Positions 1 through 11,033 of a stretch of DNA of 64,000 bases are shown here, piece by piece (the stretch's first letter is position 1; each line of letters begins with the position of its first letter). The stretch is from Cymbidium sinense. Taxonomy: Eukaryota; Streptophyta; Magnoliopsida; Asparagales; Orchidaceae. Both the position numbers and the translations under genes were made by a program. Where the stretch lies: the NCBI GenBank assembly GCA_021442155.1, contig CM038218.1:64044474-64108473 (forward strand), written 5' to 3'. Under the pieces are notes generated by a model. The model did not search any database. It had not been told where the DNA came from and saw nothing but the letters and a program-made list of their open reading frames with translations.

Positions 1-785
1 ATTCAGACATTGTTACTTTCTTCTTGTGAGAATCAACTTGTGTTAATGTTTTCTTATAATGAAATAAAAAATTAATAATCTCATCTATTTTTTTTATCCT
101 ATTGCTAATTTTTGTTGGAAGACTTGCATTACAAATAATCAAAGAGTTATATAAAGAGTATTGCTCAATAGGAATGATCTCACATTCTTAATTTAAAAAA
201 AGTACTAATAAATTTTGAAAGAGTGGAAGATTATTTGTTATGCTTCTATCTCAAACACTAAATATTGTAGGATTTAATATTAGAATTAATAAATTGTCAT
301 CAAATTGTAATTTTCTCTAAACATCTAATGACTCATTTTTATATATCTTTTCCCTTACCTTAGAGTCCATCTATCGATAAACTTACTTTTATAATAAAAA
401 ATTGCATCATAATTTGGCAAACTTTTATGCATATATTGTATCTCTTTATATATCATCCATAGCTAAAGTATTGATTAATGCTGATAGGACTTAATAATTT
501 TATGTTATGTATTGATTTGTTCTAAGAAGTGTGGTTACAATCAAATAATGATGTTTAAAAAGTACCAAATTTTGTACTCATTGTTACTTTTTTTGGGCAT
601 GAGAACTTCATATATAGATCTATGACTCACCTAAATAACAATGGAATTGATGCATACAACCACTCTTTAGCACAACCAAATCATTTTCCTCAAGTAAAAA
701 TATGATTGTTTTGTGCTTCCTCTTCATTTCTAAGCTAGACATCTCCTCTAGGATTGAAATTAGTTGTTCAATAGAAACATGGAAT
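1..785. other. AT-rich sequence without a recognised gene
   Basis: No convincing coding region, repeat or RNA gene was seen on either strand. The sequence is AT-rich with homopolymer runs and many stops. It may be old transposon remnant, because similar sequence seems to continue beyond the small element that follows, but I cannot assign a family. Confidence 0.4.
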
Positions 786-1326
786 TAGGGCTGCAACTGA
801 ACCGAGCGTTCAACAAACTACTCGTGACTCGGCTCGATTAGAGTTCATTCATGTTCGTTCATTTAACTAATCAAATTAGCTTGAACACTTTTTGTAAATA
901 CTCGATTGCTAAATGAACAAGCTTGAACATGTAGTTCAGTTCATTTATGTTCAGTTCATTTATATTCATGAACAGTATCATTTAAAGCTCACGAACAAGC
1001 TCGTTAAGGAGCTCGATTACTGCTCGATTAATACTTATTCATAAACAATATCATTTATATTTCTTAACATGCTGCTCGCGAACAAGCTCGATTAAGGCTT
1101 GTTTATTTTATTAAATGAGTTGTTTGTTAATAGGCTCGATAAGCCCAATCTGAATCGAGCTCATGAACAAGCTCGAGCCGAGCTTGAACAAATTTTTTAA
1201 ACGAGCTCAAGCTTGAACACCATCCTAAAAACTTGAATCGAGCTCGAGCCAAGCTCGAGCTCAATAATGATAAACAAGCTTGAACTCGAACAAGCCTCGG
1301 CTCGGCTCAGCTCGTTTGCAGCCCTA
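786..1326. mobile_element. Non-autonomous hAT-like element (541 bp)
   Basis: The unit starts with TAGGGCTGCAA and ends with TTGCAGCCCTA, a perfect 11-bp terminal inverted repeat. Subterminal DNA is packed with short motifs of the type GCTCG, GAGCTCG and AAGCTTGAAC in both orientations, as in hAT elements with clustered transposase-binding sites. There is no coding capacity. The left subterminal sequence, with its run about AATCAAATTAGCTTGAACAC, closely resembles the left end of the hAT copy near 56.06-56.2 kb, so this looks like a deletion derivative of that family. The flanks (CATGGAAT and ATCCAAAG) do not form an obvious 8-bp target duplication, so the superfamily call is an inference from the TIR style and the relative. 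Confidence 0.7.
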
Positions 1327-1516
1327 ATCCAAAGTGTTCTTCAAGTCAAGTCTTTAAAATAACTCATGAGCTGTTTAATGTTCTAATTCCAATAGGTTCA
1401 ACATTGTATAATGTCAAATTTTTATTGATTCTAAATAGATCATAGCATATTCTTACTAATAATAAATTCTCATTATTTTTTTTTTACTTTAAAGTCTCAT
1501 AAGCAAAAATAATAAT

Positions 1517-2328
1517 TGTTGCGTAGAGAATTTTATTCCTGTAGATCTTCGAGATCTTAAATTGTAGCCAAAAATTATCCAACACACAAGCGGGATATGA
1601 ACACGGGGTTATAGGAAACCCGTTAAAAAAAAACCACCTGGCCTTGTCTCAGAACTTTCACTATGTGTTCAAAGATCACTGTGCTTCGTTAGTTGAGAAG
1701 AAGGTGTTTATAGAAACAATATTGGTGTAGAAAAGTACAATATCGATCAACTCCAACTCAAGGAGAAGTTTCCCAGCGGCGATCTTACGGAGCAACCTCT
1801 TGATCTTGGAGAAAGGCAAATAGTCTTTTCTAGTCTCAGGCGATCTCTAAGGCGAGCTCGATCTTGAGCACTACGGTGGTAGCGGTGGATAGATCGTCGG
1901 CGTCTTGTGTGGTTCTCGAGCTCTCGGTCTTCAAATCGATTGTCCCTCTAAGGTGAGAATGAAGCTCTTATATATTTTTGGGAGTGGCGAAATTCGTGGA
2001 AAACTCAACCACTCCATCGACGGCGGTGATCCCTCGACGGTGTATTTTGATGATGTGCCTTAATGATGTTAAATGGGTGATCTTGGATTCGTTGGATTCG
2101 TCTTGTGAGCCGCCGATCGACTATAAATATGTCGATTTTGGTGACCATTTGGCGGATCGGATCCATTTTCATGATCCGATAGCTTGATAAAGTCGATTCA
2201 ATTTCATTATCGGACTATGCGATGTTCTTATGTTATCTCATGAGATATTGATAAGTTTCTGAAATCGGTGATTAGATCAAAGCATTTCTTGAGATTCGTG
2301 CTTGATGATTAATTTTTAGGATGTATGT
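1517..2328 (-). repeat. Left LTR (3' LTR in element orientation)
   Basis: This is a direct repeat of 7807-8665. Shared anchors are GAATTTTATTCC near the start, AACACGGGGTTAT, GGAGAAGTTTCCC, and GGATGTAT at the end. The two copies differ mostly by short insertions and deletions. In minus orientation it starts and ends with TG...CA in the usual way. A TATA-like stretch lies near 1968-1976. Confidence 0.85.
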
Positions 2329-3035
2329 TGCTCTATTTTTGGGTGACATTATCTCGTCATCCAAAATATATGTCAAATACTTGAAAATAGCAAATTCTTC
2401 AATGAAATTTGAGAGTCCATCAATTGCGCATTTTGAAACAGTCTTCATAACACGATATTATGACTACGTCAGGAAATCGTAGGTATCTTGAGTGCGAATT
2501 TGAGTTATGGATCCGGTCGCGAAGAGCTGAGCGCCCATGGCAGCGTTGTGGAGCCTTGTTAGTTAAGCGGCCAGCTTTGCCCATGAATTGTAGCGAGTTG
2601 AATGGCCGAATTCGATGATGGAACTCAGCGGATCATGCAGCTTGAGCATATGTAATGAAACGAAGGGGTCCTGTGATTCATATGATTCGATGGGTCAGTG
2701 TTGGCGGGGATCGAATTCCATGAGCAGCGGGGAGAACGAACAGCCTTGAGTTGGGAGTTGAAATTGAGGAGCTGAGGGCGAGGCGGTTATTGCGCTAATT
2801 AGATGGTCAGTTGGCCGGAGCGATTGACCAGCGGCGGCAGTTGGCTTGTGGCCGATTTGCGGAAGCCGGTGCGATGTGGCCCGGATTCTGGCAGCGCATG
2901 CTGTAAGCCTGCTGTGACCAGCATAATGATTTTATTCAGGCGGTTTGGTTTTAGGTTTTATGCTTTTGCCCTATAAGGGTCTATAAAACCCCAGGTAAGA
3001 GGGAAAGGCACACTTTTCTCATCTCCTCTTCTCCT
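2329..3035. other. Internal region of the TR-GAG element, no recognised coding
   Basis: This lies between the left LTR and the first tandem array. It is moderately GC-rich around 2480-2900. No pol motif was seen on either strand. In element orientation it is the 3' untranslated part just before the 3' LTR; no convincing polypurine tract was found. Confidence 0.45.
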
Positions 3036-3040
3036 CTTAG

Positions 3041-3345
3041 AGTGCATAGCCCTCCCACAGTGGAGTTTGGGCACTCTTTTTGGATCCACCTCAGAGGCGA
3101 GTGCATAGCCCTCCCAGTGGGAGTTTGGGCACTCTTCTTGGATCAACCTCTCCTCATCTCCACGCTGAGTGCATAGCCCTCCCAGGTGGGAGTTTGGGCA
3201 CTCTTCTTGGATCAACCTAACCATCATCTCCACCAGCTAGAGTGCATAGCCTCCCCCGGTGGGAGTTTGGGCACTCTTCTTGGATCAACCTCACCACCTC
3301 ATCTCCACCAGTGCATAGCCTCCCTGGGAGTTTGGGTTGGAATAA
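3041..3345. repeat. Five tandem units of 59-73 bp with hairpin cores
   Basis: Units start near 3041, 3100, 3168, 3241 and 3310, each with AGTGCATAGCC. Every unit pairs GAGTGC with GCACTC, and most pair CTCCCA with TGGGAG inside it, so each could fold into a double-stem hairpin. Spacer length varies (for example CATCTCCACC is present or absent). This is an internal array of the retrotransposon, not a CRISPR. Confidence 0.85.
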
Positions 3346-3359
3346 TTTTATCTCGATAT

Positions 3360-4565
3360 CTGAGTTCGGTGATAATTCGGTAAAGCAGCGATGGTAGTAT
3401 GGCGTGATTCGGCGGCGACGGTGGTGGCAGCGGCTCGATGTGATGGCGAGGATAATGGCAGCGATGGTGGTGACCGCGAATTGCGAATGGTTCATGATAG
3501 CCGGCCGAATGGCGTAGTAACCAGCGAAGGTCAGCAGTGATGGACAGTAGTCAGCAGCTGATGATAGTTAGCGGGGATTGGCGGCAACAATGGCAGTAGT
3601 CAGCGATATGATACGTGGTAATCAGCCGATACCAAACGATATGGTGATAGCGATAATGGCAACGATGTCGTGAGCGGCAAGATGTTAGCGAGCAGTGGCG
3701 GAAACAAGATGTCAGCGTGACCTCAATAGTGGCGAGATAATAACCGGCGATAATGGCCGCGAGTCAGCGGTGGCAGCGATAAGCGGTTCAGCAGCGATGA
3801 TTCTGAGGTTAGCGGCCGGATGGTAGCGGCGAAATGGAAAGTAGTCAGCATGTAACGTCGATAGTGAAAGATTTCAGCGATAGTCTGGTATAGCCTAGTT
3901 GGATGGCAGCTAGCGTTATAGTCAACGATAAGCGACATTAAATCAGCGGGAGATACCCGATGATTTGTGACTAGCGATTACCGCGATATCGGTAGTAACC
4001 GGCGGAGTAGTCAGCAGCGTGATTGATGGTCTCGGCCGAAGTGTAGCCGGGGAGAAACATGGCGATTAACAAGAGCGTCTGTGGAGGATCAAGATGTCCA
4101 TGGTAAGTGAAGCCAGATAGTCAGCGGTATGGCGGCTTCTGAGGTTAGCGGCGGAGCTGCGGCTAACGAGAAGTGACGGCGTAGCGGCAGTGATGTTGTC
4201 GATGATTAGTCAAAGTAGTAGCCGGCATGGCCAGCTGGCTCTGAGGTTGGCCAGAGTGGTAGCAGAGAGAATGATAGCGACACGTCGATATGGCGTGTCA
4301 GCGATGGTCAGAGTGATAGCGGCAATGAGCGGTAATAGCTTCTGAGGGTTGGCGGCCAGCAAGGTGGTGTGGCAAACAGAGACGGTAGTCGGCATAGCGG
4401 CCAGCGTCGATAAGTGAATTACGGCGATGTCGGCGGTAGTGACCAGCGATAGTGATGGCGTGAATGAGGTTGGCGGCCGGCGTGGTAACGGCAACAGCGG
4501 CGGTAGTCGATACGGCAAATGTAGTCAGCGGGGATGACCGCGATGAGGATTTTGACGATAGCAAC
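3360..4565. repeat. Degenerate GC-rich low-complexity region
   Basis: The region is made of recurring short strings such as AGCGGCGAT, GTAGTCAGCG and GATAGCGG in irregular order. Short open frames exist on the minus strand but are by-products of the repeat composition. A similar stretch reappears at about 5395-5765 inside the next array, so the two probably share an origin. Confidence 0.6.
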
Positions 4566-4569
4566 GATA

Positions 4570-6380
4570 ACGTTAACGTGGAAGGTTGAATTGAATCCTT
4601 TTGACCATCAGGTTGTTTGTCGAGTGTTACCGATGGCGTTAACACATGGAAGAGGTTAGTGAATCGGCGAGATTTTGACCATTCGAGGTTGTTTGTCGGT
4701 GTTACCGATGGCGTTAACCTGTGGAAGAGGTTGAATTGAATCCGAGATTTTTATCCGAGGTTGTTTGTCGAGTGTTACCGATGGCGTTAACACTATGGAA
4801 GAGGTTGAATTGAATCCGGCGAGGATTTTGACCCATCGAGGTTGTTTGTGTTACCGATGGCGCGTTAACTGTGGAAGAGGTTGAATTGAATCCGAGATTT
4901 TGACCCATCAGTTGTTTGTCAGTGTTACCGATGGCGTTAACACTATGGAAGAGGTTGAATTGAATCCAGATTTTGACCCATCGAGGTTGTTTGTCGAGTG
5001 TTACCGATGGCGTTAACATATGGAAGAGGTTGAATTGAATCACGAGATCTTTGATTATCGAGGTTGTTTGTCGAGTGTTACGATGGCGTTAACGTATGGA
5101 AGAGGTTGAATTGAATCCAGAGAATTTTGACCCAGGTTGTTTGTCGAGTGTTATGGCGGCATGTGGAAGAGGTTGAATTAAATCGGCGAGATTTTGACCC
5201 ATCGAGGTTGTTTGTCGAGTGTTACCGATGGCGTTAACGAAGAGGTTGAATTGAATCCGGATTTTGACCCATCCAGTTGTTTGTCGAGTGTTACCCGATG
5301 GCGTTGCTTTATGGAAGAGGTTGAATTGAATCCGAGGATCTTTGACCCATCCGAGGTTGTTTGTCGGGTTACGATGGCTGTATGGAAGAGGTCATAAGTC
5401 CACCAGATCAGTGAATGGCGGCGAGTCGATGTCGGCGAATGACCGGCAACGATGTGACAATGGTGAGGATGCGGCGATCGGCAAGGTCAACGCGAATGCA
5501 ATAGTGGTTGCGGCCGCGATGGTCGAGCGGCTTTAGGTGATGTTGGCGAGGTATCTCGAGATGGCAGATAGTGGTACCGCGAAGGTTGAGACCACGAGAT
5601 TTGTGATGGCGGCCATGTCGTTAAGCGGAATAAGACGGCGTAGTGGTAAACAGATGGTCGGTCATGGTGGCGCGTTGACCCGAGATGTCATAGTCCTCCT
5701 TCAGGAAATAAGATTTCTTGAAATTTCAATGGATGGTTCAACGTTGAAATTGATGTCGTTAACATGTTAGAATATAATTGAATCCAGAGGATTTTGACCC
5801 ATCCAAGGTTGTTTGTCGAGTGTTATCGATGGCATTAACGTGTGGAGTGGGTACAAAGTTTTGACTTTTCAGGTTATTGGTGAATATTATTCGTCGCTAA
5901 CGTATGGAAGAGGCGTGGGAAGTCCACCAAGGACTTTTGACCTTTCTTGGGTTGTTTGTCGAGCTTTTTTGCTGATGGCGTTAACCGTATGGAAGAGGTC
6001 GCGAAGTCCACGGGGCGTTTGACCTATCTGGGTTGTTTGTCGAGTGTTTTCGATGATGTTAACGAAGAATTCTGAAGTCCACCAAGGACATTTTGATCTA
6101 GGTTGTTTGTCGAGTGTTTACTGATGGCGTTAACCTATGGAAGAGGTGAGTCCTGGGCGTTTTGACCTATCACGGTTGTTTGTCGAGTGTTTACGATGGC
6201 GTTAACCGTATGGAAGAGGTCGGGGAAGTCCACCAAGGATGTTTTGACCTATCCTGGGTTGTTTGTCAGAGTGTTTACTCGATGGCGTTAACCTATGGAA
6301 GAATGTGAAATCCACGATGTTTTGACTATCCGTTGTTTGTCGAGTGTTTACTCGATGCGTTAACCCTATGGAAGCGAATA
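4570..6380. repeat. Tandem array of about 70-85-bp units, about 18 copies
   Basis: Units share the core GGTTGTTTGTCGAGTGTTA followed by GATGGCGTTAAC and GGAAGAGGTTGAATTGAATC. Cores occur near 4611, 4688, 4761, 4839, 4911, 4986, 5061, 5134, 5205, 5275, 5354, 5807, 5943, 6032, 6102, 6174, 6255 and 6331. The array is interrupted at about 5395-5765 by GC-rich sequence like that at 3360-4565. From about 5870 on the units use GAAGTCCACCAAGG in place of the TTGAATTGAATCC part, so at least two subtypes exist. Unit length varies through small indels. Tandem repeats between the coding part and the 3' LTR are typical of Tat/Ogre elements and can seed satellites. Confidence 0.85.
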
Positions 6381-6499
6381 TTTGTATAGCTTGTAGCGAG
6401 TTGACCATTGATCTTTGCCTTTTCGTTGGTGTTCGACTTGCTTATCTTTTGAGATTAAGAGTTGCTCCCCAGTTAGGGATATGTTCATATGAGTCGATT

Positions 6500-7648
6500 G
6501 ATTCTTTTCCAATTGACGTGGATATCCTTATTGAATGGGTCTTTTGATTTCTTCCTTCAGTTGGTGGCACTCTTCAGTGGTGTGCCCTTGGCTGCGGTGA
6601 AAGTGGCAGAATTTCTCTTGATTTCCAATTCCAGGCTTTAAAGGTCGCGGCCACTTGGCCTATCCTCTTCGAATAGCAGTAGGATGTTATGTTGAGAGCG
6701 TGTATTTCCTCTCGATTGAGTCATCGAGGACGAGGAGGTTTTGGGGGAGGTTCTTTGCCTCTTCTTTTTTTGAGATGTTTGAACATCACCTTTGGGAACC
6801 TTCTTCCGCTTCGCTTGGTGGTTCAAAGCTGTCGATGAGCAGCGATAGCTTGTCGGAGATTTGTGCCTCTATTGGTGGACGGTCGACATAGGAATGGGCT
6901 CTCGCATTAATGATGAATAGAGTATCTGGCGAGTCCTCAGAAACGCCCTCAAAGTTCGGATCTACTCACGGTATGGTCGAGAGAGGAGAACCTCTGGAAG
7001 TATTCTTTGAGGGACTCTCCATCGTTACGGATTAGGAGAGATGTGATGAATCACGATGATTCTCTTGTTCGCGAGCTGTTCTACAAAAAATGGCGAGCTC
7101 TCCAAATGATCGGACGGACCCTTGGCGAATAGAACCAAATGCAGCTTTGTCCTTTGAAATACGACACAAGATAGAGTCATTTACCGGCGAATGTGCATGA
7201 TCGTTCGAAAGTGATCGATATGCTCTGCATCGGTTGTGCCATCGTAAAGGTCCATCTTTGGGAAGCTTGAATCTCGTCGAATCGGGTATTGCGAGATGAT
7301 CTCGTGGCGGGGCGAGTTTTGGAAGAAGGCGGAGAATGGATCATTGATTGTTTCAGAACTCTTCTTGCCGTCGTAGTTCATCGCGTATAAGGTGGCGTGG
7401 AGTTTCCACCGTCTGGTGGAACCATTCATTTGGGGTGAGTAGAAGCTGGCGGTATCGAAGTTGACACGGATGTGGTGCCAAGGGTTCTCTACTTGTTGAT
7501 CCGGCATTCGGGTAATCATTCTCGGAAGAAAATCACGGATTATCTTGAGGCCGGAACAGCTCTTCAGGCGTGTTGGAGCGTTTTCAGGTCCTCTCGAGTC
7601 GAAGAATTTTGTTCGGGAATCCTCCATCCTTTGAGCGCGATCTTCCAA
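6500..7648 (-). pseudogene. gag: Ty3/gypsy gag (capsid plus zinc-knuckle-like tail), broken
   Basis: Reading the minus strand from 7648 downwards, the first 155 residues are open and include FPKMDLYDGTTDAEHIDHF, the hallmark start of the Ty3/gypsy retrotransposon gag domain. Further on, in other frames, RNDGESLKEYFQRF (about 7000-7045) matches the conserved gag helix. KFCHFHRSQGHTTEEC (about 6560-6610) matches the C-x-x-H...H...E-C tail found in Tat-type gag proteins. Frameshifts and stops separate these blocks. Gag would build the virus-like particle that packages the element RNA. It lies just inside the 5' LTR, as expected. No PR/RT/IN follows. Family assignment is firm; whether the breaks are genuine is unclear because indels dominate differences in this element. 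Confidence 0.8.
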
Positions 7649-7806
7649 AGAGGGGCTGGCGGACCCTCACACGGGACAGTCATTATGTGTAGAAGTGTTG
7701 GAGACTTGGCGTCCTTGATCACGAGAATGAGGAGGCGTTGGGCGACCGTTTACCAACCATATTGGAGATATAGCAATGGGAGCTGTTTTTCCCTGAGCCA
7801 TAAGCA

Positions 7807-8664
7807 TTGCGTCTTGAGAATTTTATTCCGGTAGATCGAGATCTTATTAGCCAAAATTATCAACACACGGCGGGGATATGAACACGGGGTTATCGTGGAA
7901 AACCCGTTAAGGGAAAAAAACCACTTGATCGTAGAACTTTCACTATGTGTTCAAAGATCTGAGGTCTTGCTTCGTTAGTTGGAGAAGAAGGTGTTTCTGA
8001 GGCGATAATATTAGAGTGTAGAAAATACAATATCGTCAACTCCAACTCAAGGAGAAGTTTCCCAAAAGCGGCGATCTTACGGGAGCAACCTCTTGATCTT
8101 GGAGAAAGAGGCGGCAATCTTTTCTAGTCCTCAGGCGATCTCTAGGCGAGCTCGATCTTGAGCACTTCTTGGTGGTAGCACGGGTAGTGATGCGTCGGCG
8201 TCGAGTCGGCCGGTGGTTCTCGAGCTCTCAGTCTTCAAATCGATTCCGGTCCCCTCTAAGGTGAGAATGAAGCTCTATTTATAGATTTTTTGGGAGTGGC
8301 GGCGCCTTGTAAATTCGTGGAAAACTCCAACCACTCCCATCGGACGGCGATCCCTCGATCGAGCGGTGTATTTTGATGATGCAGGTGCCTTAATGATGTG
8401 AATTGGGTGATCTTGGATTCGTTGGATTCGTCTTGACGAGCTTCGATCGTATAAATATGTCGATTTGGTGACCATTTGGCATATCGGGATCCATTTTCAT
8501 GCTCGATAGCTTGATCGATTCGAGCTTCGATCGGTATGCAGATGTTGCTATGTTAGATCTCGAGCGGTCGGTTTATTTGTAAGTTTCTGAAATCGGTGAT
8601 TAGATCGAGCATTTACGAAAATGCCGAGATTAGTCTTGTCGATTAATTTTACGAGGGATGTATC

Positions 8665-8665
<1 letters not shown>
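7807..8665 (-). repeat. Right LTR (5' LTR in element orientation)
   Basis: This is a direct repeat of 1517-2328, with the same landmarks in the same order. It ends at GTATCA and is followed by ATAAT, which matches the five bases before the left LTR. In minus orientation it is upstream of gag and would supply the promoter. Confidence 0.85.
8276..8283 (-). promoter_or_regulatory. Probable TATA box of the TR-GAG 5' LTR
   Basis: TATTTATA on the plus strand reads TATAAATA on the minus strand, inside the 5' LTR and upstream of gag. The other LTR has a related but changed AT stretch at the matching place. Confidence 0.5.
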
Positions 8666-8725
<60 letters not shown>

Positions 8726-8734
8726 GTAATAATG
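8666..8734. repeat. (AAT)n microsatellite at the retrotransposon junction
   Basis: About 20 AAT repeats start exactly at the outer edge of the right LTR; the first five bases also serve as the target duplication. The repeat ends in slightly impure units (TAGTAATAATG). Confidence 0.9.
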
Positions 8735-11033
8735 AAAATTTGTTTATAAAAAATTAAGCATGAAGACTATTCGTCCTTATATTCTGCAATTTATTTCAAG
8801 GAAGTCATCAAAATAGCTAGATAGAGACAAGAAAATTCATTGTTGAAGAACCATACAACACTAGAGATTATATTAATTTCATAAATAGTAGTGATCCAAA
8901 TAAGTGGGAGAGTAAATATGATTAGTTTTTTCTTGTGTTTGTAGTGTTCTGATAATTTTGATCAATTTTTTTATTTAGTTTGTTTTTTTTCCTTGATTAC
9001 CATTCCTCCATCATTTGTATTTTTTGTGTTAGTAATGAAAATATTTTTCTTTTACTTAAAAAAAATGTTATCATACTAAAGTGCCTTTGCACAAGAGATT
9101 TTTAATCTAAAAGTCTTAATCATCAATCTCAATGTGCACGCCTGTGATGAATTTTTTCAAACTCATGTAAATGTAATATCTATAATTAGTCTAGTTTTCC
9201 TCCTTATATCTATAGTTTATTGCCCACCATATATCTTTAATAGCCTTAGGCCCATTCAATAAAAGATAAGATAGATTTTGATCTATTGAAATAAATAATA
9301 AAATAAAAATATTTTTTAGCTCAAAATATTTTTATTTTGTTAATTGGTTGAACGTATTTAGGATCATGGCATCTTTTAAATACTGTAAATTAGACCTATT
9401 ATTAAAGTTCTTTGGTGTAAAATAAAGTCGTGAATTTTTTTTTTTTTTTTGTGTTTGATTCAATCCAAGAAAAAAATATCCTCTGTTTTATAATTTTTTT
9501 TTTGTAAATACAAAAAATGATAGAAGTCATTGTAAATTCTGATCTGTTTAAAAAACTCAATTCACAATCTACTTTGTTGTTTATGCTTAAAAAAACTAAA
9601 ATATCCTTATGTGTTGAATGTTATGAAACATAATGAGGAAAAATAAAATATCTGATTTTCATATGTAAACATAAGTCCACTAAATTATATTAAGATATCA
9701 TATAATAAATAACACTAATATTAAATTTATTCAATTAATTAATTATAAATATATAATTTAATATCAATTATTAAATCTCTAAGTATTTATTTACTAAAAT
9801 AATTGATCAATAATCAATTTTTTATTAAATAAATTAAATATTAATCAATATTTTTTTTATTATGAACCACTTCATTATCAAATATACAATTTATAATTAA
9901 CTTTATTAAATTATAATTATCATAAACTAAAATTTTTAATTAATCATAAATAATAAATTAAATTAGATAAAGCTCATTTAAATTAAATTTAAGTAAATAA
10001 GATTAATTCAGATAAATTAAATATTAATCAATATTATATTTTAAATCCCCAATTATGAATTAAAAATTATATAATAAATTATATAGACAATTACCCTCTG
10101 GAGGGATAATTTAGGAAAAAAAGAATAAAATGTGGGCCGCGGAAGGCTTCCTAGAGTCCCAGCTTTGCGGTCACTTCGCCTCGGATTCTAAAATTTTGGC
10201 AATTCGTGTTGAATCTAAACAGTGTTGCAGTGCGGTTTATGCTATGTCGCATGCTTGTAGCAGCCCCAAACGGGGCCTAAGTCTAGGTGCGGATACTCAC
10301 AAGTGAGGACAATGTGGACATAAGATTATTGGCACAAGATCTTGGGTTTAGGAGGTTGAGGCAAGGTCGAGCATTGAGCTTTTCAGGTGGCAATAATGTA
10401 GTGTAGGTTGAGCCTTGGGAAGTTGAGGAGTGGCATCAATTAGGTTGCATTAACATTAGGGTTCACATGGTGTAGGAATAGGATTAAGCATTGCTAAAGG
10501 CTAAGATGATATAGTTCATGGGCATGGTTGAGGTCACATGAGAAGGTGTATTTTAAATTCCTTTATTTAGAACAAACTTGGAAAACGCCAAAATAAATTA
10601 ATAGTAATATTCTAATTCGTTAATATTTTATTTTACTTTTCAATTTACTATTAATTAAATATTTAAAATTTTAAAAAAATTTACATTTTCTTATACTCCT
10701 AATACATTATGAAAAACAGGCCTTGACATGCAAGAATTCTAAGTTGTTATGTAAAAAAAGCAAAAATTTAAAAAAAAAAAAAAAAAAAACATGGTAGCTT
10801 CATGGCACTTAGTTTAATCATTATGTTAGTCTAAGAATAAATAAGACTAAAAAATTATAGAAGTGTCATATTTAAATTGATCACTTAATTAATTTGAAAT
10901 ATTTTTATTATAGAAGAATCATGTTTAGGTATGATTGATCACTTAATGAAGTTAGCCTTAACTCATATTAGAAGAGTGCACTATCTTGCATTGTGCATAA
11001 CCAATTCTTAACAATTAAAAAAGGAAAATTACT
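8735..11033. other. AT-rich intergenic DNA
   Basis: No gene was found. Poly(A/T) runs and ATTTAAT-type low complexity dominate 9640-10080. A less AT-rich stretch at 10130-10560 contains AAACGGGGCCTAAG and other phrases seen in plant repeat DNA, but it has no coding frame or terminal repeats that I could support. An A-run lies at about 10770-10789. Confidence 0.5.

Larger units (their letters stand above)
1517..8665 (-). mobile_element. LTR retrotransposon with gag but no pol (TR-GAG type)
   Basis: Two direct repeats of about 0.8 kb (1517-2328 and 7807-8665) bracket about 5.5 kb. The left LTR begins TGTTGCG and the right LTR ends GTATCA, and both outer edges are flanked by ATAAT (1512-1516 and 8666-8670), a good 5-bp target duplication. 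On the minus strand a Ty3/gypsy gag follows directly after the 5' LTR (the right one). No protease, reverse transcriptase or integrase motif is visible in the rest, which is occupied by tandem arrays and GC-richer low-complexity DNA. This matches non-autonomous plant elements that keep only gag and must borrow pol from a partner. No clear primer-binding site was found next to the 5' LTR. Confidence 0.82.

Noticed and set aside
1..785. Possible remnant of a copia-type or other gene on the minus strand
   Set aside because: Only weak, frame-shifting resemblance; no named motif could be supported.
2958..3495. Short minus-strand frames with repeated EECPNSH blocks
   Set aside because: They are translations of the tandem array and change frame between units.
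4210..5043. Minus-strand frames of 100-115 residues
   Set aside because: Low-complexity and tandem-array translations without a known domain.
10240..10300. AAACGGGGCCTAAG as a possible transposon terminus
   Set aside because: No inverted partner or target duplication found nearby.
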